Positions 42,228 through 51,590 of a DNA stretch of 64,000 nucleotides are shown here, one piece after another. The translations under genes were made by a program, and so were the position numbers. Origin of the DNA: JAAXVQ01 sp964604705 (GTDB taxonomy: Bacteria; Oederibacteriota; JAAXVQ01); NCBI GenBank assembly GCA_964604705.1, contig CAZSAP010000003.1:62001-126000 (forward strand), given 5' to 3'. Below the pieces are notes generated by a model. That model was not told where the DNA came from and did not search any database. It saw nothing but the letters and a program-made list of their open reading frames with translations. Position 1 is the first letter of the stretch. The number at the start of each line of letters is the position of its first letter.

Positions 42228-42938
42228 CTATAGATTTCTGATGATGACATTGGGAACCAGCGGTTGGGCGAGCGCCACAAACCGCTCCAGCACTTCCCGC
42301 GGATACGGCGGGTGCGTGGCCAGCTGCGGGTCCTCCACATGCGTGGGGATGAACTGTTGCAGGTAGTACACTGGGGCACCGGCGATCAGGTGCGCGATGG
42401 CCACAATGTCACTCTCAGCCACCATTCCCGGTACACAGGTCGTGCGGTACTCGTACTCCACCCGGCTGCGCCGCAAAATATCCACGGTTTCTTTGAGACG
42501 CGAGGCGGCGTCTTCCGGCGCCTTCAAGGTCGCCGTGTAGCGCTCCGGGGCCATCTTCATGTCCACGGCCACATAGTCCACCAAGCGGGCGCGCAGCACC
42601 TCGTCCAAAACTCCGGGACGCATGCCGTTGGTGTCGAGCTTCACGTCCAGCCCCGTGCCCTTGAGCTCACGCAGGAGCCAAGGCAGCTGCGGGTGCACGG
42701 TCGGCTCACCGCCTGTGACCACCACGCCCTCGAGGAGCTTGCGGCGGCGGCGCAGGCCGTCGATCAAATCCCGCATACCCACATCTTCCAAGTGGGTATC
42801 GTCGTGAATCAGCACACTGTTGTGACAAAACCCGCAGCGCAGGTTGCAGCCGGCCATGAAGACCACGGCCGAGACCTTGCCCGGGTAGTCGATCAACGAC
42901 GTGCCTAAAAAGCCTTTAATTCCTTGAATGGCATTCAT
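42228..42938 (-). CDS. nrdG: Anaerobic ribonucleoside-triphosphate reductase activating protein (radical SAM)
   Basis: About 236 residues from ATG 42938 (MNAIQGIKGFLGTSLIDYPG), behind GAGGA. The radical-SAM cluster motif is CNLRCGFCHN (CX3CX2C). Further blocks are VVVTGGEPTVHPQL (the GGE that contacts SAM) and KLDTNGMRP. It cleaves SAM to create the glycyl radical on the ribonucleotide reductase. It overlaps by 23 bp the small glycyl-radical gene, whose product holds the glycine it should activate. Length agrees with the family. A long in-frame extension to 43034 is shadow of the small gene. Confidence 0.92.
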   Translation of the reverse strand: MNAIQGIKGFLGTSLIDYPGKVSAVVFMAGCNLRCGFCHNSVLIHDDTHLEDVGMRDLIDGLRRRRKLLEGVVVTGGEPTVHPQLPWLLRELKGTGLDVKLDTNGMRPGVLDEVLRARLVDYVAVDMKMAPERYTATLKAPEDAASRLKETVDILRRSRVEYEYRTTCVPGMVAESDIVAIAHLIAGAPVYYLQQFIPTHVEDPQLATHPPYPREVLERFVALAQPLVPNVIIRNL

Positions 42939-43080
42939 GCGTTGGGGTTTCCTCTTTGACTTCAAATTCACGCCGGTCTTTGAACTCTTCCTGCTTGCCC
43001 TTGTTCCACTGCTGAACCGGACGGAAATACCCAACCACGCGGGAGTACACTTCGGTTTTTTCCATGCATTTCTTTGACAT
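42916..43080 (-). CDS. Separate glycyl-radical subunit (C-terminal domain) of class III ribonucleotide reductase
   Basis: 54 residues from ATG 43080, with a perfect AGGAGG eight bases upstream, inside the last codons of nrdD. The sequence KTEVYSRVVGYFRPVQQWNK is the conserved radical-glycine segment of NrdD (RVxGY, glycine 17 here), continuing GKQEEFKDRREF. In ordinary NrdD this lies at the end of the same chain. Cys5, just before it, is where intact proteins often carry the last zinc ligand. The large NrdD lacks this segment, so both chains should assemble. Frame differs from nrdD: the two are separated by TAA. A programmed -1 frameshift joining them is an alternative. Confidence 0.85.
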   Translation of the reverse strand: MSKKCMEKTEVYSRVVGYFRPVQQWNKGKQEEFKDRREFEVKEETPTHECHSRN

Positions 43081-43085
43081 GCGAC

Positions 43086-45164
43086 TTACCTCCTATCGGC
43101 AATAGCCAAGATGTCCACCAAGGCCGGTTCCGCGGCTTGCGCTCCGGAAACCGCTTGTGCGTCGTCTTGGGCTTCGTCTTCCTTGTGGTGCGGGCACTGA
43201 TGGTGCTCGCCCCGAATGTATCCGTGCACTGGGCAAATCGAGAATGTGGGCGTAATGGTGAAATACGGAAGCCGGTAGTTCTCGGCCACCTTGCGCACCA
43301 GGTTGCGGCACGCACGCACATCCGCCATGCTCTCTCCGAGGAAAATATGCAAGACCGTGCCGCCGGTGTAGAGCGTCTGCAGGTCGTCTTGATGCTCCAA
43401 GGCGTCGAACACATCGGTGGTGGCGTCCACCGGGAGCTGCGTGGAGTTGGTGTAGTAGGGTTCGTCCTCGCCGGACATGATCATCTCCGGGAACTCCGCG
43501 CGATCCAGGCGGGCAAAGCGGTAGGCCGTGCCTTCGCCCGGGGTGGCTTCCAAGTTGTACAGCTCGCCGTCGTTCTCCTGATACTCCACCAAGCGGGCGC
43601 GCATCACTTCCAGCGTGCGCTGCGCCAAGGCCTTCCCTTCCGGTGTGGCAATGCTCTTGCCAATCAGGTTCAGGCTGGCTTCATGCATGCCGTTTAAGCC
43701 AATGGTCGAGAAGTGGTTGGACCAGTACGCGTTGCTCCGCTGTTTGACCCCGGAAAGGTAGAACTTCGAGTACGGGTACAGGTTGTTCTCCGTGTAGCGC
43801 TCCAGCATCTTGCGCTTGATCTGCAAACTCTCGCGCGCCACATCCATGAGGTTGAGGATGCGCGCATGAAACTCCTCTTCACTGGCCGACTGATACGCAG
43901 CCCGCGGCAGGTTGATGGTCACCACGCCCAGGCTTCCGGTCAGGGGGTTGGCGCCAAACAGACCGCCGCCGCGCTTGCGCAACTCGCGATTGTCCAGGCG
44001 CAAACGGCAGCACATGGAACGCGCGTCTTCCGGGCTCATGTCGCTGTTGATGAAGTTGGCGAAATACGGAATCCCGTACTTGGCGGTCATGCGGAAGATT
44101 TCCTGCACGATCGGAGCATCCCAGTCAAAATCCTTAGAAAGGTTGTACGTCGGGATCGGGAAGGTGAAGATGCGCCCGCGGGCATCGCCGCGCATCATAA
44201 CTTCGCAGAACGCCCGGTTGAGCATGTCCATTTCCTTCTGGAACTCACCGTAGGTCTTGTCCTTGAGTTCGCCGCCGACGATCGCCGGTTCATGCGCGAT
44301 GTTGGACGGCACCTTGAGGTCAAGCGTGATGTTGGTAAACGGCGTCTGGAAACCCACGCGCGTCGGAACATTGACATTGAAGATAAACTCCTGCATGCAC
44401 TGCACGACTTCCTCGTAGGTCAGTCCGTCGTAGGCAATAAACGGAGCCAGGTATGTATCAAAGTTCGAGAACGCCTGTGCTCCGGCGGCTTCACCCTGCA
44501 AGGTGAAGAAGAAGTTGCAGATCTGTCCCAAGACCGTGCGGAAGTGCTTGGCCGGTCCACTCTCGGTCTTGCCGTAGGCGCCCTGCAAGCCCTTCATGAG
44601 CAGGTCCCGCAAGTCCCAACCGCAGCAGTAGCCGGAGAGCGAACCCAAGTCGTGAATGTGCAAATCGCCCTTCACATGCGCCTGGCGCACGCGGTCGGGA
44701 TAGATTTCATCCAGCCAGTACTTGGAGACCAGGATCGAGGTGATATGGTTGTTCAACCCTTGGAGCGAGTAGCTCATGTTGGAATTTTCTTTGATGCGCC
44801 AATCGTTCAGGTTCAGGTAGTTTTCGATAAGCTCCGTGGCTTCGGAGAAGAGTTCCTTGGTCTGACGCAGTTTGGAGTGCTGGGCGCGGTAAATGATGTA
44901 CTGTTTGGCCGCATCCTTGAAGCCTTCATCCATGAGTGTGGTTTCCACCACATCCTGGACATTCTCCACGGTGGGCACCTGGCTGGCTTTGTAGACTGCG
45001 CGCAAGATATTGTGGGCGCGACGAGCGATACGTTGGGCTTGTTCCAGATCCGGCTGATTCACCGCCGCCAATGCCCGGTAGATGGCATTTACTATCTTCT
45101 GTTCATTAAAAGGTACCAACCGGCCATCACGTTTGCGGATCTGATGAATGCCAACGTTTTCCAT
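43086..45164 (-). CDS. nrdD: Anaerobic ribonucleoside-triphosphate reductase, large part without glycyl-radical domain
   Basis: 692 residues. N-terminal ATP-cone (IRKRDGRLVPFNEQKIVNAI) for allosteric control by dATP/ATP, then the barrel: SGYCCGWDLRDLLMKG (about 173-188), GAQAFSNFDTYLAPF, PTRVGFQTPFTNITLDL, ARSMCCRLRLDNREL (about 382, a likely thiyl-radical cysteine region) and FGANPLTGSLGVVTINLPR. The C-terminus has CPVHGYIRG (Cys 644) and HHQCPHH (Cys 657), half of a zinc site, then an Ala/Asp/Glu-rich tail and a TAA stop without RVxGY. It reduces nucleotides only with the separate small subunit and NrdG. Preceded by NrdR boxes. Confidence 0.92.
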   Translation of the reverse strand: MENVGIHQIRKRDGRLVPFNEQKIVNAIYRALAAVNQPDLEQAQRIARRAHNILRAVYKASQVPTVENVQDVVETTLMDEGFKDAAKQYIIYRAQHSKLRQTKELFSEATELIENYLNLNDWRIKENSNMSYSLQGLNNHITSILVSKYWLDEIYPDRVRQAHVKGDLHIHDLGSLSGYCCGWDLRDLLMKGLQGAYGKTESGPAKHFRTVLGQICNFFFTLQGEAAGAQAFSNFDTYLAPFIAYDGLTYEEVVQCMQEFIFNVNVPTRVGFQTPFTNITLDLKVPSNIAHEPAIVGGELKDKTYGEFQKEMDMLNRAFCEVMMRGDARGRIFTFPIPTYNLSKDFDWDAPIVQEIFRMTAKYGIPYFANFINSDMSPEDARSMCCRLRLDNRELRKRGGGLFGANPLTGSLGVVTINLPRAAYQSASEEEFHARILNLMDVARESLQIKRKMLERYTENNLYPYSKFYLSGVKQRSNAYWSNHFSTIGLNGMHEASLNLIGKSIATPEGKALAQRTLEVMRARLVEYQENDGELYNLEATPGEGTAYRFARLDRAEFPEMIMSGEDEPYYTNSTQLPVDATTDVFDALEHQDDLQTLYTGGTVLHIFLGESMADVRACRNLVRKVAENYRLPYFTITPTFSICPVHGYIRGEHHQCPHHKEDEAQDDAQAVSGAQAAEPALVDILAIADRR

Positions 45165-45229
45165 GTATGTTCATCGCCTCCAAGGGGGGATTAAGCTCTT
45201 AGAACCGCGTGGGTATCGGAACACGCTAA

Positions 45230-45276
45230 TCACAATATATTGTGTAGGTGTGTTTTCTAAGCACTAGATGGAGCGT
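45230..45276. promoter_or_regulatory. Tandem NrdR-box pair upstream of nrdD
   Basis: Box 1 at 45230-45245, TCACAATATATTGTGT, agrees at 15 of 16 positions with ACACwATATwTwGTGT and includes a perfect 14-bp palindrome. A weaker box at 45261-45276, GCACTAGATGGAGCGT (11 of 16), starts exactly 31 bp away, the three-turn spacing usual for NrdR. Box 1 overlaps a -10-like TATATT. The rest of the 394-bp gap 45165-45558 holds only a doubtful 64-residue frame and a terminator. Confidence 0.75.
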
Positions 45277-45505
45277 AAATTACTCCGTTTTTAGGTCAGC
45301 GTCAATGATTAATTTATTTTTTTTTAGGCCGGTTAAAACGCTTGGATTTAAAGGATAAAAACAGCAGGTGAGCGAGTACCCAAACCCTTTTTTAACGCAA
45401 AGCAAGGTCGGTTGCAAATTTTTGAAAAGCAAATCCAACCGCGGGTGTTGGACTGTATGTAGTATGAACCTCAAAGTAGGAAGACTGCCGCCATAGTCTA
45501 AAAAA

Positions 45506-45542
45506 AAAAGCCCCGGTGCGCATGCATCACACCGGGGCTTTT
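45506..45542. terminator. Rho-independent terminator after the bactofilin-like gene
   Basis: AAAAGCCCCGGTG pairs with CACCGGGGCTTTT around a GCATGCAT-containing loop. It follows the stop at 45559 on the minus strand and is flanked by a run of A (T on the minus strand). Confidence 0.85.
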
Positions 45543-45558
45543 AATTCTAAAAAAAGGG

Positions 45559-46995
45559 TTATCGCTTGCTGCGCTTGGCTGCGGGCTTGACCGCTTTTTT
45601 AGTCGCAGGTTTGCGCACAGCAGCCTTGGCCGGGGCAGCTTTGCGGGTTCCAGACGTACGCACCTTGACCCCCGCCATGGGTCGCTTGGGAATCACAACC
45701 TTGGCCGCGGACTTCGCCACGGCTGCAGGTTGAGGAACAGCAACCGGTAGGACGCTGGGTGCCGGAGTGCTCGGCGCAACCGGAGTCGGAATCATGTCCA
45801 CGGCCGCAACCGGGACCGGGGCCGTGACCGGAACCGCGGCCCGACGCACCATCACCAACGCGCCCAAACCGATGATCATGGCCAACCAATTCACCATCGT
45901 ACCCAGTATGGGAATCAAGCCGACCACCACCAAGACCGCATACCCCACCAAGAAGGTAACCATGACTTTCTTATGCTTCATCTGGAAGAGCACCAACCCG
46001 CCCAACCAGCAACTGACTCCCAATTTGGAAAAGAACAAGCCCATCAAATAAACCACGGTCATGAGCAGGGCCAGCGGAATCCCCACAATCGAGACCGTCA
46101 ATAGGATCACGGCAATCGGAACACCGACCAAGAGCAAAAGTCCCCACCCCAAGCTGCCCCATACACTTCGGCTCACCGCCTCGCCGTAGCGTTGCGCGGC
46201 TCCGGGCCAAGCCCAGATCAAAAGCAAACAGACGATTAAAAAGGTAGCTGAAAACAAGAGGCTGAACAATTTGTCGGCCGCCACTTTTCCAAACAGCGTG
46301 TACCATTCGTTCCCGGAGGAGCTGGGTGCTGCATCCAGGCGCTTGGTTTGGGCTGCGGCCACCCCGGCGGGAAGGTCCACCACCTTGTCGGCCGAATACG
46401 TAAGCGTCCCGCTGATGCGCGCATTCGGACCCAGGGTAAAGGTCTTGGTGCGTACCACCACATCGCCCAAAAGCGTGCCGTCAATCTGTACGTTCTCCCC
46501 GACCACGTCGGTCTTGCCTTGCACAGTGCCCGAGATCAAGACTTTCTTGCCGGCCACGGCCAACCCATCTTTGACCAAGGCGTTGACCTCCACATGCACA
46601 TCCCGTCCGACAACCACCAAGTTCTGTCCTACGCGCGTCGAGATCTTAACCATGTCCCCAACAACCCGCAGGTCCTGACCCACGATGCCGCTCAGGGTGC
46701 CTATCTGGAAAGCCATATTCAAATCTTGATCGGCCACGCCGGCGAAGGTCAGTTGGGAAGCCGCCAAAAATGAGGACTGCATCAAGTGGCCGGTGATGTT
46801 CATTTCTTGCGCGGCCGCGTACCACGAATCGGCCATTTGGTTTTGGGTAGGAACTACGATGCGCTCATCGGCATTGAACTGCATGCCGGCCAGACCCGCC
46901 AGCGGCAGCAGACACACACACGCCAGTGCCCAAGCACCGTGGCGCACCAACTTCTTGATTTCTACCTTAGGCAAGCCCCAGCGGTTCTTCGTCAT
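45559..46995 (-). CDS. Bactofilin-like polymer-forming domain anchored in the membrane, with Ala/Lys-rich tail
   Basis: 478 residues, ATG 46995 behind GGGGGAA. Signal or anchor helix at about 20-40 (AWALACVCLLPLAGLAG). Residues about 60-210 are short beta repeats of the bactofilin/polymer-forming cytoskeletal style: SGIVGQDLRVVGDMVKISTR, VGRDVHVEVNALVKDGLAVA, ISGTVQGKTDVVGENVQIDG, NARISGTL. Then four to five membrane helices (SATFLIVCLLLIWAW, LGWGLLLLVGVPIAVILLTV). The last 90 residues are Pro/Ala/Val then Lys/Ala-rich (KAAPAKAAVRKPATKK), histone H1-like. Likely a membrane-attached scaffold; an odd domain arrangement. Confidence 0.7.
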   Translation of the reverse strand: MTKNRWGLPKVEIKKLVRHGAWALACVCLLPLAGLAGMQFNADERIVVPTQNQMADSWYAAAQEMNITGHLMQSSFLAASQLTFAGVADQDLNMAFQIGTLSGIVGQDLRVVGDMVKISTRVGQNLVVVGRDVHVEVNALVKDGLAVAGKKVLISGTVQGKTDVVGENVQIDGTLLGDVVVRTKTFTLGPNARISGTLTYSADKVVDLPAGVAAAQTKRLDAAPSSSGNEWYTLFGKVAADKLFSLLFSATFLIVCLLLIWAWPGAAQRYGEAVSRSVWGSLGWGLLLLVGVPIAVILLTVSIVGIPLALLMTVVYLMGLFFSKLGVSCWLGGLVLFQMKHKKVMVTFLVGYAVLVVVGLIPILGTMVNWLAMIIGLGALVMVRRAAVPVTAPVPVAAVDMIPTPVAPSTPAPSVLPVAVPQPAAVAKSAAKVVIPKRPMAGVKVRTSGTRKAAPAKAAVRKPATKKAVKPAAKRSKR

Positions 46996-47081
46996 GAACG
47001 TTCCCCCTTATGGGAAAAAATAGCGTGCGCAAATGCGGATCATTATACCCCGGCGTCCGGCAAATGAAAACCCCGAATGCG

Positions 47082-48032
47082 CTATTGCAGGTCCTTGGCT
47101 TCTTTCAGCAGATTCTGCCCTTGATAATCCGGGATCTCATACACCGTTGTCTCCCCGGCGCGCCGCACCCAATACACTTTGTCCTTGGCCAAGTAGGAAA
47201 GAAACTCCAAGGTGAGCGCTCCTTGCACGGTTTTAACCTGCACTTGCCCAAGAATGCCTTTGATGGTCCCAGGGGCATCCACAATCCGGTTGGCGGCCAG
47301 GCGCGTGAAGGCCATGGTCCACTGCCCGACTTTCATGTCATTGAGTGGAGGTGTATCCAGCGACGCGCGCCATACAGAACGCGTGGTCTTGGCTGTGGCG
47401 GTGGTCCCGGCCGGTGCCTCCACCGGCACCTGCTCTTTTGAAACCGTGAAGGTTTTTTTACCCACGGTCACCGTGAAGCCCTGAACCGCATCGCTGCCCA
47501 AATCGTAAATCTGCAAGCTGCGCCAGTCCGGGGCCGGAACGTCCAAGGCCGAGGACAGGTCCCCCAACACTTGGTACACCTTGAAATCCCCTAGGAAACG
47601 CACAAACGTGTGCGTGCCTGCGGCATTGAGTTTGCCCACCATCATTTCCAGACGCTTTTGTTTGTTGTCAACCACGACCAACGCGGTGGCCGTGGTGCTG
47701 GTAACGCCAAAATCCGCATCCCGGTTAACCTGCTCGGTAATCATGTCCGTCAGGCGCAGTTCCGACAAGGTTCGCTGCAAATTTTCCATCTTGTTCTTGT
47801 CCGCGGGAAAGACCAGTGGTTCAACCAGAGTCCAGCCTTGTGCTTTCTTCTCCAAAACAACCGTGCCTTGCGGTTGCTTGATTTCCACGCGCGCGAGGGT
47901 GGTGGCATCCATCTTAGGCAAGGTGGGCAGCTTCACGGTATTGAACCCACGGTTCCCGGTCTGTGTAAAGAGCACATACCCCAACAAGAGGGCAAAGACG
48001 CCCCCTGCGATCATGAGTTTATTGCGTTGCAT
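47082..48032 (-). CDS. DUF4340 domain protein of the Gld-type ABC operon
   Basis: 316 residues, ATG 48032 with AAGGAGG upstream. Membrane-anchor helix at residues about 7-22 (MIAGGVFALLLGYVLF), remainder extracytoplasmic. Pattern of DUF4340: repeated beta-rich halves with WTLVEPLVFPADKNKMENLQ and FVRFLGDFKVYQV (residues about 60-160). It is found after GldG-like genes in many diderms; here it lies 30 bp after one. The function is unknown; a partner of the transporter on the outside of the inner membrane is likely. Confidence 0.75.
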   Translation of the reverse strand: MQRNKLMIAGGVFALLLGYVLFTQTGNRGFNTVKLPTLPKMDATTLARVEIKQPQGTVVLEKKAQGWTLVEPLVFPADKNKMENLQRTLSELRLTDMITEQVNRDADFGVTSTTATALVVVDNKQKRLEMMVGKLNAAGTHTFVRFLGDFKVYQVLGDLSSALDVPAPDWRSLQIYDLGSDAVQGFTVTVGKKTFTVSKEQVPVEAPAGTTATAKTTRSVWRASLDTPPLNDMKVGQWTMAFTRLAANRIVDAPGTIKGILGQVQVKTVQGALTLEFLSYLAKDKVYWVRRAGETTVYEIPDYQGQNLLKEAKDLQ

Positions 48033-48062
48033 ACATTTCCTCCTTAGCGTGTTTCACAAAAA

Positions 48063-49685
48063 TTAACTGGCCTTACGAAACAAAGCGGCAATGGCCAAAC
48101 GGCGGGTCTGAAACCGGCGCCACATGACCAACCCTCCCAGCGCCGCCAGGAGCGGCAACCCGATCATGTTGAAGTATTTTATGATGTTGCGCTGCGCATC
48201 GCTGACATTGGTCAGGGTCACATGCGTAACGCCTTTGTTGCGAATCTCAATGAGGGCCGGATCTTGCGCCACCCAGTCGAGCGTATTGAGCACAAACTGC
48301 GTGACCTGGTCGGAATTCCGCGGATTGATGAAATCGTTGGTCAACAAATCGGCGCATCCGACCACCATCAGGCGGGCGGGCTGTGCCACCGCAACCGGCG
48401 GAGGCAAAACCTCGCCTTTGCGGGCCGGAACCGGTGCCCCCGCGGGAAACGCGCTCGGGAAAATACCCGAGACCGTGGCCACCAGGTCAAAGGTGCGTAC
48501 ATCCGCGGGCTGCGGGGCTTGAATAAATTGGGGCGAGAGCATGAAAAAGTTTTTCTGCTCCCAGGCCCGAGCCGAACTTCGCGCCAACACTTCCCCCTTG
48601 AGTCCGTTGTTTTTCAGCAAGCCCTCGTCCAGGCTGAGCGAACTGACAAACGGCAAGGTGTAGCTTTCCAAGTTCTGGTTGATCGGGCTTTCACGATTGA
48701 GATTGGTCACCAGTGGAAACGGTGGGTAGGGAACCACGTTTTGCATGACAAACCCCGGACCGCGCTGGGCTACGGTGATGCGCTGGCACTGATAGTCGTA
48801 GATCAGGTTGGGCTGAACGGTTACACCCCAGGCCGCGAGCAAACGACTCAGCCCCGTGAAGACCGGCTGCGCTTGCATGGTCACGCGTGGATCGGCCTTC
48901 ATGGTCGGAGCCAACATGGCCAGGTTATGTCCGGAACGCAGAAAACGATCAATCAGGTAAAGCTTCTCGTCGGGGATCAACTTCGTCGGGGCCGCCACCA
49001 ACAAGGCGTTGACCCGGTCCGGAATGGCACCGGCGGACAAATCCACGGGTACGACCTCGTAATTTTTAGCCAGCATCTGGCGCAGGTTCTCCATTTGCTC
49101 GCCCATGCCCGGCTCGCCAAATCCCTGCGTGATGCCGATGACCTTGGTTTCTTTCTGGATCAACTTCTTAATGGCGCTGGTGATTTGATACTCCAGGCCG
49201 TTGGTATCTTGAATAAGCGGAATCACTTCCTTGCGATCCTGATAGATGATCGCCACACCCATGAATCCGGTTTTTTGTTCAAACTTGTCTTTTTGAATGT
49301 CCGTCAATTGAATCTGATACACCCCCAACGAGGTGGCTTCCTTCTGCAAAGACGGATCGTCGGCCGGGTCCACAAACTGGAAATTGAACTTGCCGTGCGA
49401 GTACGCCCGATAGTCTTCCAACAAATCGCGCAAATATCGGGCATTGGAATTGTACGGAGCGGGCAAATTCTTAGTGAAAAAGGCCTTCACGGTCATGGGG
49501 TCGTTGAGATCACGCATGTAGGCTTTAGAAACTTTAGCCAGCGAGTACGCATGGGCACGTGAGAAATCAAAGCGAAAAAAGGTACGGACCGAGATCAGGT
49601 TGATCAGCACCAAAATGCCGGCCAACACGAGAAACATGGTCCATTCGTTGCGAAAGCGCATTTCGCGCGAGAGTGTCGGTTGCAT
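48063..49685 (-). CDS. GldG-like ABC transporter auxiliary protein
   Basis: 540 residues, ATG 49685 with AAAGGAG upstream. One N-terminal helix (MFLVLAGILVLINLISVRTF, about 17-36), a large extracytoplasmic region and a C-terminal helix about 508-524. Family features: DPMTVKAFFTKNLPAPYNSN, DLLEDYRAYSHGKFNFQFVD, GVAIIYQDRKEVIPLIQD, and NALLVAAPTKLIPDEKLYLI, as in GldG/ABC_transp_aux. It sits 1 bp after the permease gene. In Bacteroidetes GldG is needed for gliding, but this family is also common in non-gliders. Confidence 0.85.
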   Translation of the reverse strand: MQPTLSREMRFRNEWTMFLVLAGILVLINLISVRTFFRFDFSRAHAYSLAKVSKAYMRDLNDPMTVKAFFTKNLPAPYNSNARYLRDLLEDYRAYSHGKFNFQFVDPADDPSLQKEATSLGVYQIQLTDIQKDKFEQKTGFMGVAIIYQDRKEVIPLIQDTNGLEYQITSAIKKLIQKETKVIGITQGFGEPGMGEQMENLRQMLAKNYEVVPVDLSAGAIPDRVNALLVAAPTKLIPDEKLYLIDRFLRSGHNLAMLAPTMKADPRVTMQAQPVFTGLSRLLAAWGVTVQPNLIYDYQCQRITVAQRGPGFVMQNVVPYPPFPLVTNLNRESPINQNLESYTLPFVSSLSLDEGLLKNNGLKGEVLARSSARAWEQKNFFMLSPQFIQAPQPADVRTFDLVATVSGIFPSAFPAGAPVPARKGEVLPPPVAVAQPARLMVVGCADLLTNDFINPRNSDQVTQFVLNTLDWVAQDPALIEIRNKGVTHVTLTNVSDAQRNIIKYFNMIGLPLLAALGGLVMWRRFQTRRLAIAALFRKAS

Positions 49686-49686
49686 G

Positions 49687-50469
49687 TTACTTTCTCCTTT
49701 CCAAAATCAACCGCGTGGCATAGAACGCCAGGACGGTCATGGACGCAAAATAAATCAGATCTTTGCTGTCCACCAGTCCGCGGATAAATCCCTGGAAGTG
49801 ATACTCCACCCCCAGATATTCAAAAATCCCCACCACGCCCGAAGGCAAAAAGGAAAGAAATTTGTCGGAGAGATAAAGGGCGAAATTAATCGCAAAACCC
49901 AGGATGAAGGCCACGATCTGGTTGCGCGTCAAGGCCGAGGAGAAAATCCCGATGGCCATAAACATGGTGCCCAGCAAGAAAAGGCCGAGGTAGCCGGTGA
50001 GCACCGGTCCCCAATCCAAGCGCCCGAGGGTGGACAAGGTCAGAGGGTAGAACAGCGTAATTCCGAGCAGGATGGCCAGAAAGCCCACGGCCGCCAAGAG
50101 CTTGCCTAAGAGCACCTGAGTCTCGGAGATCGGGAGCGTCATCAGCATTTCATAAGACCCGGTGTTGATTTCCTCGGAGAGCAGGCGCATGGTCACGGCC
50201 GGAGCCAAGAACATGAGCAGCATGGGGGCAATCTCAAAAAACGTCCGCAATTCCAGCTCGCCGAACAGAAAAAACCGCGAGAAGAAAAACCAACCCGCAA
50301 ACGCCAAGTAAATCACCATGACCACATAGGCAATGGGTGAGTAAAAATACGAATACAGTTCCTTTCGGGCCAAGGTTTGAATGCGGTTCCACGCCACCTG
50401 CCAGGGAGCCAAGCCCCGAGGCGCAGGTGCCGTTAGGTTGTCCGTTTCCGATGTGTGCGTCGATGCCAT
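49687..50469 (-). CDS. GldF-like ABC-2 permease
   Basis: About 260 residues from ATG 50469, placed by GGAGG upstream. Six membrane helices: YSPIAYVVMVIYLAFAGWFF (about 45-64), FEIAPMLLMFLAPAVTMRLL, ISETQVLLGKLLAAVGFLAI, then a long helix pair, and KDLIYFASMTVLAFYATRLI at the end. The conserved EEINTGSYEMLMTLPISE loop between helices 2 and 3 contacts the ATPase. It would form the transport channel with the ATPase encoded just upstream. Substrate unknown. Confidence 0.85.
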   Translation of the reverse strand: MASTHTSETDNLTAPAPRGLAPWQVAWNRIQTLARKELYSYFYSPIAYVVMVIYLAFAGWFFFSRFFLFGELELRTFFEIAPMLLMFLAPAVTMRLLSEEINTGSYEMLMTLPISETQVLLGKLLAAVGFLAILLGITLFYPLTLSTLGRLDWGPVLTGYLGLFLLGTMFMAIGIFSSALTRNQIVAFILGFAINFALYLSDKFLSFLPSGVVGIFEYLGVEYHFQGFIRGLVDSKDLIYFASMTVLAFYATRLILERRK

Positions 50470-50571
50470 ACCACGTCCTCCTTCAAGATTCAAAATAAGT
50501 GTTCGCGCCAGCGCCTTGCGCAGGTGCGTTCAATCTCCGGTGGGGTGTTTGCCGTCCGCCCCAACCCTTGG

Positions 50572-51507
<936 letters not shown>

Positions 51508-51590
51508 AGTCATCACTCCTATGGTTTAATGTGCCGGGACCAACACGATTTCATCCCGGAATTCCTCGCATAAAAATAAGGCGGTAGATT

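Noticed and set aside
42939..43034. N-terminal extension of nrdG
   Set aside because: The bases code for the glycyl-radical small protein in another frame; the good nrdG start is ATG 42938.
45280..45474. 64-codon frame on the minus strand upstream of nrdD
   Set aside because: No ribosome site, no recognisable motif, overlaps the promoter and operator region.
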